64,000 nucleotides of DNA from assembly GCA_963700745.1 (NCBI GenBank), contig CAVOYT010000013.1, positions 496,001 to 560,000 of the forward strand, read 5' to 3'. The stretch is from UBA10649 sp963700745. Lineage in GTDB: Bacteria > Actinomycetota > Actinomycetes > S36-B12. Shown here piece after piece: positions 19,125 through 27,386 of the stretch. The notes beneath the pieces are model-generated. The model saw only the letters and a program-made list of their open reading frames with translations, was not told the origin of the DNA and did no database searches. Position 1 is the stretch's first letter; every line of letters begins with the position of its first letter. The translations under genes and the position numbers were made by a program.

Positions 19125-19127
19125 CCT
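19122..19127 (+). promoter_or_regulatory. -10 hexamer TAGCCT for pup, overlapping the dop stop
   Basis: The dop stop codon TAG forms the first half of TAGCCT. The spacer GAGGAC (6 bases) leads to the pup ATG at 19134. It would let pup and the proteasome genes be transcribed independently of arc-dop. Confidence 0.5.
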
Positions 19128-19133
19128 GAGGAC

Positions 19134-19331
19134 ATGCCGCAGCGAGAGAACGCCGAGCAACGCAAGGTCGATCGTCAGCACGAGGCTGAGGACGAGCCTC
19201 AGGCCAGCGCGAGCGCATCGACGGCCGAACTGGACTCCGATGTCGACTCCATCCTGGACGAGATCGACAGCGTGCTCGAGGAGAACGCCGAGGACTTCGT
19301 GAAGTCGTTCGTCCAGAAGGGCGGGCAGTGA
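19134..19331 (+). CDS. pup: prokaryotic ubiquitin-like protein Pup
   Basis: Small intrinsically disordered protein tag of 65 residues, joined by PafA to lysines of proteins destined for the proteasome. It is rich in Glu, Asp, Ser and Gln, with the ARC-binding helical segment DSILDEIDSVLEENAEDFVK and the invariant end FVQKGGQ. The C-terminal Gln means that Dop must deamidate it before use. The start ATG at 19134 has a leaderless-type -10 hexamer, and GAGG in the same spacer could also serve as a weak ribosome site. The stop overlaps the prcB GTG by 4 bases. Confidence 0.98.
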   Translation: MPQRENAEQRKVDRQHEAEDEPQASASASTAELDSDVDSILDEIDSVLEENAEDFVKSFVQKGGQ

Positions 19332-20197
19332 ACTCACCTCTCGGCCTGCCGGGGCCCTACCGAGCCACGGGATCCTCGTCGTTCGTGGAGTTCCTCGCCG
19401 CGCTGCATCCCGAGCGGCTCGCGTTCCCCGACACCGCCACCCTCGGGCTCCATGGTCTGGCGCCGCACGGAACGACCATCGTCGCCCTGCGCACGGCGTC
19501 GGGCGTGGTCATGGCTGGGGACCGACGCGCCACCATGGGCAACCTGATCGCCCAGCACGACATCGAGAAGGTGTTCGTGGCAGACCAGCACTCCGTGATC
19601 GGCATCGCCGGCACCGCGGGTCTCGCCGTCGAGCTCGTCCGGCTCTTCCAGGTCGAGCTCGAGCACTACGAGAAGATCGAGGGACTCCCGCTGTCGCTGG
19701 ACGGAAAGGCCAATCGGCTGGCCACGATGCTGCGCGGCAACCTCGGGATGGCGATTCAGGGGCTGGCCGTGGTTCCGCTGTTCGCTGGTTTCGACGAGGC
19801 CCGCGGCACCGGACGGATCTTCTCCTACGACGTGACGGGCGGGCGCTACGAGGAGCATGACTTCTACGCGGTGGGCTCCGGATCCACCTTCGCCCGCGGC
19901 TCCTTGAAGAAGCTCTTCCGGCGCGGCGCATCCGCCGATGACGCCGTGCGCGCCGCGCTCGAGGCGCTCTACGACGCAGCCGACGACGACAGCGCCACCG
20001 GCGGGCCCGACATGACCCGGGGCATCTACCCGGTGGTCGCCGTCGCGGACGAGTCCGGGGCACGCATCCTCGCCGACGAGGATCTCGCCCCACGGGTGCA
20101 GGCGATGCTCGATGCCCGGATGGAGCGACCCGACGGACCTCAATCGGGTGGCGGCGCGGGTGGCGGCGCGAGTGATCGTGCGGGAGGCGAGTCATGA
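19328..20197 (+). CDS. prcB: 20S proteasome beta subunit
   Basis: Catalytic subunit of the 20S core. The 289-residue precursor has a 48-residue propeptide ending LAPHG, followed by the N-terminal nucleophile Thr49 in TTIVALRTASG, exposed by self-cleavage. Other landmarks are GDRRATMGNLIAQ (with the catalytic Asp and Lys region) and YAVGSGSTFARG. The C-terminal tail is Gly/Ala-rich (GGGAGGGASD), longer than usual and probably disordered. Start is GTG at 19328, overlapping the pup stop; its own stop overlaps the prcA ATG, so pup, prcB and prcA are coupled. Confidence 0.97.
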   Translation: MNSPLGLPGPYRATGSSSFVEFLAALHPERLAFPDTATLGLHGLAPHGTTIVALRTASGVVMAGDRRATMGNLIAQHDIEKVFVADQHSVIGIAGTAGLAVELVRLFQVELEHYEKIEGLPLSLDGKANRLATMLRGNLGMAIQGLAVVPLFAGFDEARGTGRIFSYDVTGGRYEEHDFYAVGSGSTFARGSLKKLFRRGASADDAVRAALEALYDAADDDSATGGPDMTRGIYPVVAVADESGARILADEDLAPRVQAMLDARMERPDGPQSGGGAGGGASDRAGGES

Positions 20198-20886
20198 GCG
20201 TGCCGTTCTATGTGTCGCCCGAGCAGATCATGCGCGACAAGGCGGACTTCGCGCGCAAGGGGATCGCTCGCGGACGCAGCGTCATCGTCATGCAGTACGA
20301 CGACGGCATCGTCTTCGTCGCCGAGAACCCGTCGCGCGCACTACACAAGATCAGCGAGCTGTACGACCGGATCGGATTCGCCGCGGTCGGCAAGTACAAC
20401 GAGTTCGAGAGCCTCCGCGTGGCCGGGGTGCGCCTGGCCGACATGCGCGGCTACTCGTACGACCGCAGCGACGTCACCGGCCGGAGCCTGGCGAACGCCT
20501 ACGCCCAGACGCTGGGAACGATCTTCACCGAGACGAACAAGCCGTTCGAGGTGGAGATCGTCGTGGCGGAGGTAGGGGAGGCGGCCACCGAGGACCAGCT
20601 CTACCGCCTCATGTTCGACGGATCGGTCGCCGACGAGCGGGGCTACGTCGCGATGGGGGGCGTATCCGAGCCGATGACCAGCGGGCTCGCTGCGCAGTGG
20701 CGGGAGGGGATGTCGCTGGACGAGTGCGTCCGACTGGCGGTCCGCCTGCTGGGCGCCCATGGCGACGAGCACGAGCGCGAGATGACCCCTGCCCAGCTCG
20801 AGGTGGCCGTGCTCGACCGATCACGCCCACGCCGGACCTTCCAGCGAGTCAGCAACGGGCGGCTGGCCGAGTTGCTCGCGTCCTGA
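20194..20886 (+). CDS. prcA: 20S proteasome alpha subunit
   Basis: Structural subunit that forms the outer heptameric rings and the gated pore. The 230-residue protein starts MSVPFYVSPEQIMRDKADFA; the N-terminal arm corresponds to the gate. GRSVIVMQYDDGIVFVAENP and KISELYDRIGFAAVGKYNEF are typical of actinobacterial PrcA. It lacks the long Glu/Ser-rich tail seen in some species and ends RLAELLAS. The ATG overlaps the prcB stop by 4 bases. Together with ARC it completes the proteolytic machine; pafA follows after 35 bases. Confidence 0.96.
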   Translation: MSVPFYVSPEQIMRDKADFARKGIARGRSVIVMQYDDGIVFVAENPSRALHKISELYDRIGFAAVGKYNEFESLRVAGVRLADMRGYSYDRSDVTGRSLANAYAQTLGTIFTETNKPFEVEIVVAEVGEAATEDQLYRLMFDGSVADERGYVAMGGVSEPMTSGLAAQWREGMSLDECVRLAVRLLGAHGDEHEREMTPAQLEVAVLDRSRPRRTFQRVSNGRLAELLAS

Positions 20887-20909
20887 CCGGCCCGTGGGTG
20901 TCGTCGTCG

Positions 20910-20915
20910 TAACGT
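20910..20915 (+). promoter_or_regulatory. -10 hexamer TAACGT before pafA
   Basis: TAACGT, spacer AGGCAC, then ATG at 20922. It gives pafA an independent leaderless-type promoter downstream of prcA. Confidence 0.5.
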
Positions 20916-20921
20916 AGGCAC

Positions 20922-22292
20922 ATGGACCGTCGGATCTTCGGGATCGAGACCGAGTACGGCGTCACCTGCACGTTCAACGGCCAGCGCCGCCTCAGCCCCG
21001 ACGAGGTCGCCCGCTACCTGTTCCGCCGCGTCGTCGCGTGGGGACGCAGCAGCAACGTCTTCCTCACCAACGGCTCTCGGCTGTACCTCGACGTCGGCAG
21101 CCATCCCGAGTACGCCACGGCGGAGTGCGACAGCATCCTCCAGCTCATCGCGCATGACCGTGCGGGCGAGCGGATCCTCGAGGGACTCGTCGGGGACGCG
21201 GAGCACCGGCTCCAGGAGGAGGGCATCCACGGGGACATCTACCTCTTCAAGAACAACACGGATTCCGCCGGGAACTCCTACGGCTGCCATGAGAACTACC
21301 TCGTGGAGCGGCACGGCGAGTTCGCGAAGCTCGCCGAACGATTCATCCCGTTCCTCATCTCGCGACAGCTCATCGCGGGCGCCGGCAAGGTCCTGCAGAC
21401 TCCGCGGGGCGCGGTCTACTGCCTCAGCCAGCGGGCGGACCACATGTGGGAGGGGGTGTCGAGTGCCACCACTCGGTCACGACCGATCATCAACACCCGG
21501 GACGAGCCGCACGCGGACGCGGACCTCTACCGGCGGCTGCACGTGATCGTCGGCGACAGCAACATGAGCGAGACGACCACGCTGCTCAAGGTGGGCTCGG
21601 CCGACCTGGTCCTGCGGATGCTCGAGGCCGGCGTCGTGATGAGGGACATGTCCCTGGAGAACCCGATCAGGGCGATCCGCGAGATGAGTCATGACATCAC
21701 CGGCAAGCGCCAGGTGCGCCTCACCACCGGACGAGAACTGTCCGCGCTCTCGATGCAGTGGGAGTACTTCGAGAAGGCCGCCGACTTCGCCGAGCGTCGC
21801 GGCCTGGTCGATGAGCCCACCGGCACGACCCGACGGGTGCTCGAGCTCTGGGGACGGACCCTCAAGGCCATCGAGGCCGAGGATCCGTCGCAGATCGACC
21901 GGGAGATCGACTGGGCGATCAAGCTGCGTCTCCTCGACCGCTACATGTCCAGGCACGGCCTGGGGCTGGACTCCGCCCGCGTCGGTCAGCTGGACCTCGC
22001 GTATCACGACATCAATCGCACGCGCGGGTTGTACAACCTGCTGGCCCGGGACGGTCTGGTGGAGCGCGTGGTCACGGACCTGGACGTCTTCGAGGCGAAG
22101 TCGGTGCCTCCCCAGACGACCCGGGCCAAGTTGCGAGGGGACTTCGTGCGCCGCGCTCAGGAGCGTCGGCGTGACTTCACGGTGGACTGGGTGCACCTGA
22201 AGCTCAACGACCAGGCCCAGCGCACGGTCCTGTGCAAGGACCCGTTCGCCAGCACGGACGAGCGTGTCGAGCGACTCATCGCCAGCATGTAG
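20922..22292 (+). CDS. pafA: Pup ligase PafA
   Basis: PafA uses ATP to phosphorylate the C-terminal Glu of deamidated Pup and couples it to target lysines. The 456-residue protein begins MDRRIFGIETEYGVTC, with NVFLTNGSRLYLDVGSHPEYATAEC (catalytic Asp region), KNNTDSAGNSYGCHENYLVE, RPIINTRDEPHADAD and VDWVHLKLNDQAQRTVLCKD near the end. It is intact, unlike its paralogue dop. Full length matches the family (about 450). Downstream lie two FKBP genes and then pafB-pafC. Confidence 0.97.
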   Translation: MDRRIFGIETEYGVTCTFNGQRRLSPDEVARYLFRRVVAWGRSSNVFLTNGSRLYLDVGSHPEYATAECDSILQLIAHDRAGERILEGLVGDAEHRLQEEGIHGDIYLFKNNTDSAGNSYGCHENYLVERHGEFAKLAERFIPFLISRQLIAGAGKVLQTPRGAVYCLSQRADHMWEGVSSATTRSRPIINTRDEPHADADLYRRLHVIVGDSNMSETTTLLKVGSADLVLRMLEAGVVMRDMSLENPIRAIREMSHDITGKRQVRLTTGRELSALSMQWEYFEKAADFAERRGLVDEPTGTTRRVLELWGRTLKAIEAEDPSQIDREIDWAIKLRLLDRYMSRHGLGLDSARVGQLDLAYHDINRTRGLYNLLARDGLVERVVTDLDVFEAKSVPPQTTRAKLRGDFVRRAQERRRDFTVDWVHLKLNDQAQRTVLCKDPFASTDERVERLIASM

Positions 22293-22304
22293 AGGGCCGT
22301 TGGC

Positions 22305-22310
22305 TAGGCT
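22305..22310 (+). promoter_or_regulatory. -10 hexamer TAGGCT, leaderless-type
   Basis: TAGGCT, spacer ACGGGG, then ATG at 22317 of the FKBP lipoprotein gene. Confidence 0.5.
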
Positions 22311-22316
22311 ACGGGG

Positions 22317-22919
22317 ATGAAGAAGAGCCTTGTACTCACCGCTGGAGCGGCCGCCCTCATGCTCATCGCCACCGCGTGCGGCCAGCAGACGGACGAGCGG
22401 GTGGATCCCACACAGGCCGAGCCGAGTTCGCTGCAGAGCCAGGTCGCCGCGCAGGCCCCGTTCGTGAGCATCGACTGCGTGAGCCTGCAGGTGTCGCCGA
22501 CCGACGCGCCCCCGGACGGCACCACGATCGGCTCAGTCTCGGCCATCATGCAGCCCACCGGCGCTCCGACCATCACCATCGCGACCGATGCGACCCCCGC
22601 AACCGAGTTGGGCGTCGCGGACATCAGCGTCGGATCGGGCGCCGAGGCGCAGGCCGGCGACACCGTCACCGTGCAGTACTGCGGCGTCGGTCTTGGCATC
22701 CAGGCAGTCTTCGACTCGTCCTGGACCACGGGACAGCCAGCCACGTTCGCCCTTGAGGGCCTCATCCCGGGATGGCAGGAGGGACTGCCCGGCATGAAGG
22801 TGGGCGGCCAGCGGCTTCTGGTGATCCCGTCCGACCTTGGCTATGGCGACCAGGGCACGCAGGGGATCCCGCCGGGCGAGACCCTGGTCTTCGTGGTCCA
22901 GCTGGATGCCATCGGCTAG
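22317..22919 (+). CDS. FKBP-type peptidyl-prolyl isomerase, lipoprotein
   Basis: Envelope protein-folding enzyme of 200 residues. The N-terminus is a lipoprotein signal (MKKSLVLTAGAAALMLIA followed by TACGQQ), so Cys is likely lipidated and the protein anchored outside the membrane. After a spacer comes one FKBP domain: GDTVTVQYCGVG, FDSSW, GLIPGWQEGLPGMKVGGQR, LLVIPSDLGYG and TLVFVVQL. The residues that line the isomerase pocket (Tyr, Phe-Asp, Ile-Pro, Trp, Tyr) are kept. It sits between pafA and a second FKBP gene; the lnt gene at 35 kb would process such lipoproteins. Substrates are unknown. Confidence 0.9.
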   Translation: MKKSLVLTAGAAALMLIATACGQQTDERVDPTQAEPSSLQSQVAAQAPFVSIDCVSLQVSPTDAPPDGTTIGSVSAIMQPTGAPTITIATDATPATELGVADISVGSGAEAQAGDTVTVQYCGVGLGIQAVFDSSWTTGQPATFALEGLIPGWQEGLPGMKVGGQRLLVIPSDLGYGDQGTQGIPPGETLVFVVQLDAIG

Positions 22920-22982
22920 CGCGTTCCACCTCGACGCAATCGGCACGCGCACGTCGTTCCCCTTGACCGGCAGGAGCCATTC

Positions 22983-23345
22983 ATGACCAGCAAGCCCGAG
23001 ATCGACTTCATCGAGGGACCCGCACCGGCGGAGCTCGAGATCACGGACCTCGTCGTTGGGGAGGGCGCCGAGGCCGTCCCCGGGGGCCGAGTCGAGGTCC
23101 ACTACGTCGGCGTCGACTTCGAGACCGGGGAGCAGTTCGACGCGTCCTGGGACCGCGGCGAGTCGATCACCTTCCCGCTGACCGGCCTGATCGCCGGCTG
23201 GCAGGAGGGCATCCCCGGGATGCGGGTCGGCGGACGTCGCCAGCTCGTGATCCCGCCGGCCCTGGCCTACGGCGAGGCTGGCAGTGGGCACCGGCTCTCC
23301 GGCCGCACCCTCGTCTTCGTGATCGACCTGCTCAACGTGGCCTAG
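22983..23345 (+). CDS. FKBP-type peptidyl-prolyl isomerase, cytoplasmic
   Basis: Single-domain FKBP isomerase of 120 residues without a signal peptide, hence cytoplasmic. Motifs: GRVEVHYVGVDFETGEQFDASW, GLIAGWQEGIPGMRVGGRRQL, VIPPALAYGEAGSG and TLVFVIDLLNVA. The histidine in SGHRL replaces the more common asparagine/proline loop, a minor variant. AGGAG at about 22971-22975 before the ATG makes this a leadered start. It follows the lipoprotein FKBP by 63 bases and precedes pafB by 5 bases. Known FKBPs in this place occur widely in actinobacteria. Confidence 0.92.
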   Translation: MTSKPEIDFIEGPAPAELEITDLVVGEGAEAVPGGRVEVHYVGVDFETGEQFDASWDRGESITFPLTGLIAGWQEGIPGMRVGGRRQLVIPPALAYGEAGSGHRLSGRTLVFVIDLLNVA

Positions 23346-23350
23346 CGGCC

Positions 23351-24340
23351 TTGGCCGACCGGACTGAGCGCACCGAGAGGCTGCTCAACCTCGTCATCTG
23401 CCTCATGGCCGCGTCGACGGCCGTCCCCCGTGCGGAGATCAGGCAGCGCATCCCGGGCTACGCCGACACTGCATCCGACGGCGCCTTCGAGCGGATGTTC
23501 GAGCGCGACAAGGATGAGCTGCGCTCGATGGGCATCCCGGTCGAGACGATCCTCGACGTGAACGGCGAGGTCAGCGGCTACCGGATCCCACAGGACCGCT
23601 ACGCGCTGCAGGGCATCGACCTGACGATCCAGGAGCGTTCCGCCGTCGCGGTCGCCGCGCAGGCGTGGGGGCAGGCGGTCGTGGGTCCGGTCGCCGGTAC
23701 GGCGCTGCGCAAGCTTGAGACGCTGGACGCCGATGCGCATGCCTGGACGCCTGCCGGCCTCCACGGAAGCGTGCTCCTCACCGCGAGGGAGGTCGCGCTG
23801 CTGCCGCTCATGGGGGCGTTGCGGCAGAACCGAGTGGTGACCTTCGCCTACCGGGCGCCGACGGAGCCCGATGCCCGGTCGCGCACCGTCTCGCCTTGGG
23901 GATTGAGGTCGTCCTCGGGACGCTGGTTCCTGGTGGGCTTCGATCACGATCGCCTGGCCGAGCGCACGTTCCGGCTGTCCCGGATCGTCGGCACGGTGAC
24001 GGTCACCGGTCGGGAACGCGAGCAGCCGCCCGACGACTTCGACATCGCGTCCTACCCCATCGGCGCGCCCGGGGACGACCAGCCGATCGCGGCCACGATC
24101 CGGGTCCGTCCTCATGCCGCGGCGTCGCTGCGCCGGCGCGCCCGGGACCTGACGCCGGACGCCTGGTCGGCCGAGGTGCTCACCATCGAGGGCTCGGCGC
24201 CGGATCTCATCGCCCTCGTCTGCGCGGCCGGGCCGGACGCCACCGTGATCGAGCCGCCGGAACTCGTGTCCGCGGTGACCTCGGCGCTGCGGACCCTCGT
24301 GACCCTGCACGCGACCAGCCCGGGTGGAGAACCTCAGTGA
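23351..24340 (+). CDS. pafB: transcriptional regulator PafB (WYL domain)
   Basis: PafB forms with PafC the activator of the RecA-independent DNA-damage response in mycobacteria. The 329-residue protein has an N-terminal winged-helix region (RTERLLNLVICLMAAS to GAFERMFERDKDELRSMGIP), a WYL domain with RTVSPWGLRSSSGRWFLVGFDHD, and a C-terminal WCX extension. The only suitable start is TTG at 23351, 5 bases after the preceding stop; this is uncommon and should be noted. It overlaps pafC by 4 bases (GTGA). No helix-turn-helix change is evident. Confidence 0.92.
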   Translation: MADRTERTERLLNLVICLMAASTAVPRAEIRQRIPGYADTASDGAFERMFERDKDELRSMGIPVETILDVNGEVSGYRIPQDRYALQGIDLTIQERSAVAVAAQAWGQAVVGPVAGTALRKLETLDADAHAWTPAGLHGSVLLTAREVALLPLMGALRQNRVVTFAYRAPTEPDARSRTVSPWGLRSSSGRWFLVGFDHDRLAERTFRLSRIVGTVTVTGREREQPPDDFDIASYPIGAPGDDQPIAATIRVRPHAAASLRRRARDLTPDAWSAEVLTIEGSAPDLIALVCAAGPDATVIEPPELVSAVTSALRTLVTLHATSPGGEPQ

Positions 24341-25285
24341 GCGAGAACGCGGGGGACCGGCTGACCCGCCTGCTGGCGCTGGTGCCCTGGCTGCTGGCCC
24401 ACGACGGGGTCACCGTTGCGGAGTGCGCCGCGAACTTCGGCGTGTCCGCCGAGCAGCTCGAGCGCGACCTGTGGCTGCTCGTCGTGTGCGGGGTCCCGGG
24501 CTACGGCCCCGACCAGTTGGTCGATATCCAGTTCTGGGACGACGGGGTCATCCATGTCCTGGATCCGCAGACGCTGGGGCGACCCCTCCATCTGACGCAC
24601 GAGGAAGCGGTGACCCTGCTGGTCGCCCTGCGGATGCTGGCCCAGCTTCCGGGTATCGAGGACCACGATGCCATCGTGACCGCGGCCGCCAAGATCGAGA
24701 GAGTGGCCAGCGAGGGTGCCTCGGCGCGGTTCGTGACCGTGCAGGTGAGCGTCCCCGCCGAGGTGACGCAGGCGGTCGATGAGGCGCTGGCCCAGGGACG
24801 CGACCTGCACCTGGTCTATGCCGCAGCCACGCGGGACGAGGTCACCGAGCGCACCGTGCACCCGGAGCGACTCCTCGTCGTCGACGGCATCGGCTACCTC
24901 GAGGCCTTCTGCACCTCGGCCGAGGCCCGCCGCACCTTCCGCCTCGACCGGGTGATCACGGCCCGCGTGACCGACCGCACCGGCCCCGTGAGCACCCGCG
25001 AAGAACGCCATACTCCGGACATATCGGACACCAGAGCTCCCGGCCGTGCTGGACATCCAGAGCGCAGCGAGGTGGATCGTCGACGTGCATGGCGGCACCG
25101 TCATCGCCGAGCACGACGACGGGGGAGCGAGGGTGAGCCTGCCACTGCATTCCCTCGACTGGGCTCTGCGGCTGCTCCTGTCCTTGCAGGGCGCCGCGGT
25201 AGCGGTCGAGCCACCCGAACTCGCGATCGAGGTGGCGAGTGCGGCCCGGGCCGCGCTCGCGGCGTACCCTGACGACGTACGCTAG
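24337..25285 (+). CDS. pafC: transcriptional regulator PafC (WYL domain, frameshifted)
   Basis: Partner of PafB, also with winged-helix, WYL and WCX parts. GTG at 24337 overlaps the pafB stop. The frame reads RLTRLLALVPWLLAHDGVTV, VSAEQLERDLWLLVVCGVPG and RTVHPERLLVVDGIGYLEAFC (WYL region, with YLEAFC in the place of WYL), and runs to about 25010-25035, where a frame change is needed to reach VLDIQSAARWIVDVHGG and the end AAYPDDVR at 25285. Joined length is about 316 residues, as expected. PafB and PafC are separate here, not fused as in some genera. Confidence 0.9.
25278..25283 (+). promoter_or_regulatory. -10 hexamer TACGCT upstream of tatA
   Basis: TACGCT overlaps the pafC stop codon and lies 38 bases before the tatA ATG. 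The leader contains AAGGAG at 25310-25315, a good ribosome site with 6-base spacing. Confidence 0.4.
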
Positions 25286-25321
25286 GAGCCTTATCGCCAC
25301 CGAACGCCGAAGGAGACACGG

Positions 25322-25561
25322 ATGAATCTGCCCAGGGGCTGGGAGCTCGTCCTGCTCGTCGCCGTCATCGTGCTCCTCTTCGGAGCCAAGCGGCTCCCCG
25401 ACGCGGCCCGCGGCGTCGGCCGTTCGCTGCGGATCTTCAAGGCCGAGACCAAGGGCCTCACCGAGGACGAGGACGCAAAGCCCGATGAGCTTCCCGCAGC
25501 ACCGGAGGCGGCCGCGCCGACACCCAAGGAAGAGCCGGCACCCGAGCGGACCGAGAGCTAG
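25322..25561 (+). CDS. tatA: twin-arginine translocase subunit TatA
   Basis: Pore-forming subunit of the Tat system that exports folded proteins. The 79-residue protein has one N-terminal membrane helix (WELVLLVAVIVLLFGAKRLP), the hinge FGAKRLPDAARGVGRSLRIFKAE forming the amphipathic helix, and an acidic, proline-rich tail (PEAAAPTPKEEPAPERTES). The ribosome site AAGGAG is strong. It precedes tatC by 20 bases; tatB is not in the window, as is usual for actinobacteria. Confidence 0.94.
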   Translation: MNLPRGWELVLLVAVIVLLFGAKRLPDAARGVGRSLRIFKAETKGLTEDEDAKPDELPAAPEAAAPTPKEEPAPERTES

Positions 25562-25581
25562 CGCCGGACCCGAGCGTCCCC

Positions 25582-26457
25582 ATGGCGATCAAGGAACGCG
25601 GGGCTGAACGCCCCGTGGCGATGCCGCTGACCGAGCACCTCCGCGAACTGCGGTCGAGACTGGTCAAGTCGGGCATCGCTATCGGCCTGGGCATGGTCGT
25701 CGGCTGGATCTACTACCCGGAACTGTTCGCGTGGCTCGCCGCCCCGTTCATGGGCGCCGTGGACCAGGCCCGGGCCGAGGGACGCGACGTCACCCTCGCC
25801 CTCACGGGGGTGGCGGACCCCTTCATCCTGCAGATGCAGGTGGCGGCCGTCGCCGGCATCGTCCTGGCTGCGCCCATCTGGCTGTACCAGCTCTGGCGGT
25901 TCGTCACGCCGGGCCTCCACCGGCACGAACGGCGCTGGGCGATCGGCTTCGCCGCCGTGGCCACCCCGCTGTTCCTTGGCGGCGTCCTCCTCGCCTACAC
26001 CGTGCTGCCGTACGGCCTGCAGATCCTGCTCGGCTTCACACCGGAGAACGTCGAGAACATCGTCTCCGTCGATCGCTACCTGTCGTTCTTCCTGCGCACG
26101 ATCCTCGTCTTCGGCATCGGCTTCCTCGTACCCCTCCTGCTGGTGCTGCTGAACTTCGCAGGCGTCCTTCCGGGCCGACGGCTGGTGAGCTGGTGGCGAT
26201 GGATCGTCATCATCGTCCTCGTCTTCGCCGCCGTGGCCACGCCGACCGGCGATCCCATCAACCTCATGCTGCTGGCCGGCCCGATGCTCGTGCTCGTGGC
26301 CATCGCGGTCGGCGTGGCACTGCTCAATGACCGTCGTCGGGCACGGCGCCGGGCGGCGACGGAGCCGGACTTCTCCGGGCTCGATGACGACGAGATCTCC
26401 CCCCTCGACCATCGCCCATCGCCCATCGACGAGCCGCCGGCTCCCGGATCGGACTGA
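25582..26457 (+). CDS. tatC: twin-arginine translocase subunit TatC
   Basis: Receptor subunit of the Tat system; binds the RR signal peptide. The 291-residue protein has six membrane segments and the family's conserved N-terminal MPLTEHLRELRSRLVKS, FILQMQVAAVAGIVLAAP and WQLWRFVTPGL-like segment YQLWRFVTPGLHRHERR. The C-terminus is a charged cytoplasmic tail ending PAPGSD. ATG at 25582 is used; MPLTEH, 13 codons later, is an alternative. The stop is followed directly by the diacylglycerol-kinase-like gene. Confidence 0.95.
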   Translation: MAIKERGAERPVAMPLTEHLRELRSRLVKSGIAIGLGMVVGWIYYPELFAWLAAPFMGAVDQARAEGRDVTLALTGVADPFILQMQVAAVAGIVLAAPIWLYQLWRFVTPGLHRHERRWAIGFAAVATPLFLGGVLLAYTVLPYGLQILLGFTPENVENIVSVDRYLSFFLRTILVFGIGFLVPLLLVLLNFAGVLPGRRLVSWWRWIVIIVLVFAAVATPTGDPINLMLLAGPMLVLVAIAVGVALLNDRRRARRRAATEPDFSGLDDDEISPLDHRPSPIDEPPAPGSD

Positions 26458-26458
26458 C

Positions 26459-27358
26459 GTGCCCGAGCCGGCGTGGCTGGTCGTCAACCCGGTCGCTGGC
26501 GACGGACGCGGCGCCCGGCATGCCGCCGTCGCCGCCCGACGCCTGCGCGAAGCCGGGATCGAGTGCCGACTCGTGCATGCCTCATCGCCGGAGGACACCC
26601 AACGGACGTCAGCGGCCGCAGTCGCTGAAGGGGCCGCCGCAGTGATCGCCTGTGGCGGAGATGGCACCGTGAACGAGGTCCTGCAGGCCGTCGTGGGCAC
26701 GGACGTTCCCATGGGAATCGTCGCCGGGGGGTCCGGTGACGACATCGCCGCCACCCTGGGCTTCACGACGAACGGAGGCGAGGCGATCGCCGATGCCCTC
26801 GTCGCCAGCCTGACGTCGGGAACCACGAAAGCAGTGGACGTGGGAGAAGCCAGCACCAGCGACGGCACGGTTCACTACTTCGTGGGGGTCCTCACGACCG
26901 GGTTCGACTCATCGGTCAATGAGCGGGCGAACCGGATGAAGCGCTTGCGCGGCCAGCGCTACAACGTGGCGATGGTCCGCGAACTGGCCTCGTTCCGCCC
27001 GCTGCCATATGACGTGACCATCGACGGTGACAGGATCGCGGCCCCCGGCATGCTGGTCTCCGTCGGCAACGGATCCCGCTACGGCGGAGGCATGCTGATC
27101 TGCCCACAGGCTGTCCCCGATGACGGTCTGCTCGATCTGACGTGGCTGGGAAGCCTCTCCAAGGCATCGCTCCTGCGGCTCTTCCCCCGGGTCTACCGGG
27201 GAACGCACGTGGACCACCCGGCGGTCCGCACCTTCCGGGGCCGCAGCCTCACCATCGACGCCCCGGGCCAGATTGCCTACGCCGACGGCGAACGGATCGG
27301 GCCGCTTCCCGTGCAGGTGGAGATCCGACCCGGGAGCCTGCGCGTGCTGTCCGGCTGA
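26459..27358 (+). CDS. diacylglycerol kinase family lipid kinase
   Basis: Lipid kinase of the DagK/YegS family, 299 residues. Seen are VVNPVAGDGRGARHAAVA, the nucleotide-binding GGDGTVNEVLQAVVG, GIVAGGSGDDIAATLG (the usual GTxNDFAR is replaced by GSGDDIAAT), and the C-terminal GPLPVQVEIRPGSLRVL. It probably phosphorylates diacylglycerol or a related lipid at the membrane; the substrate is not certain. GTG at 26459 lies one base after the tatC stop (TGAC GTG), suggesting coupling. The long in-frame upstream region overlaps tatC and is not used. Confidence 0.88.
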   Translation: MPEPAWLVVNPVAGDGRGARHAAVAARRLREAGIECRLVHASSPEDTQRTSAAAVAEGAAAVIACGGDGTVNEVLQAVVGTDVPMGIVAGGSGDDIAATLGFTTNGGEAIADALVASLTSGTTKAVDVGEASTSDGTVHYFVGVLTTGFDSSVNERANRMKRLRGQRYNVAMVRELASFRPLPYDVTIDGDRIAAPGMLVSVGNGSRYGGGMLICPQAVPDDGLLDLTWLGSLSKASLLRLFPRVYRGTHVDHPAVRTFRGRSLTIDAPGQIAYADGERIGPLPVQVEIRPGSLRVLSG

Positions 27359-27374
27359 CTGTCGGCCGAGGACG

Positions 27375-27380
27375 TAGCCT
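27375..27380 (+). promoter_or_regulatory. -10 hexamer TAGCCT before helY
   Basis: TAGCCT, spacer GAGGGC, then the helY ATG at 27387. Confidence 0.5.
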
Positions 27381-27386
27381 GAGGGC

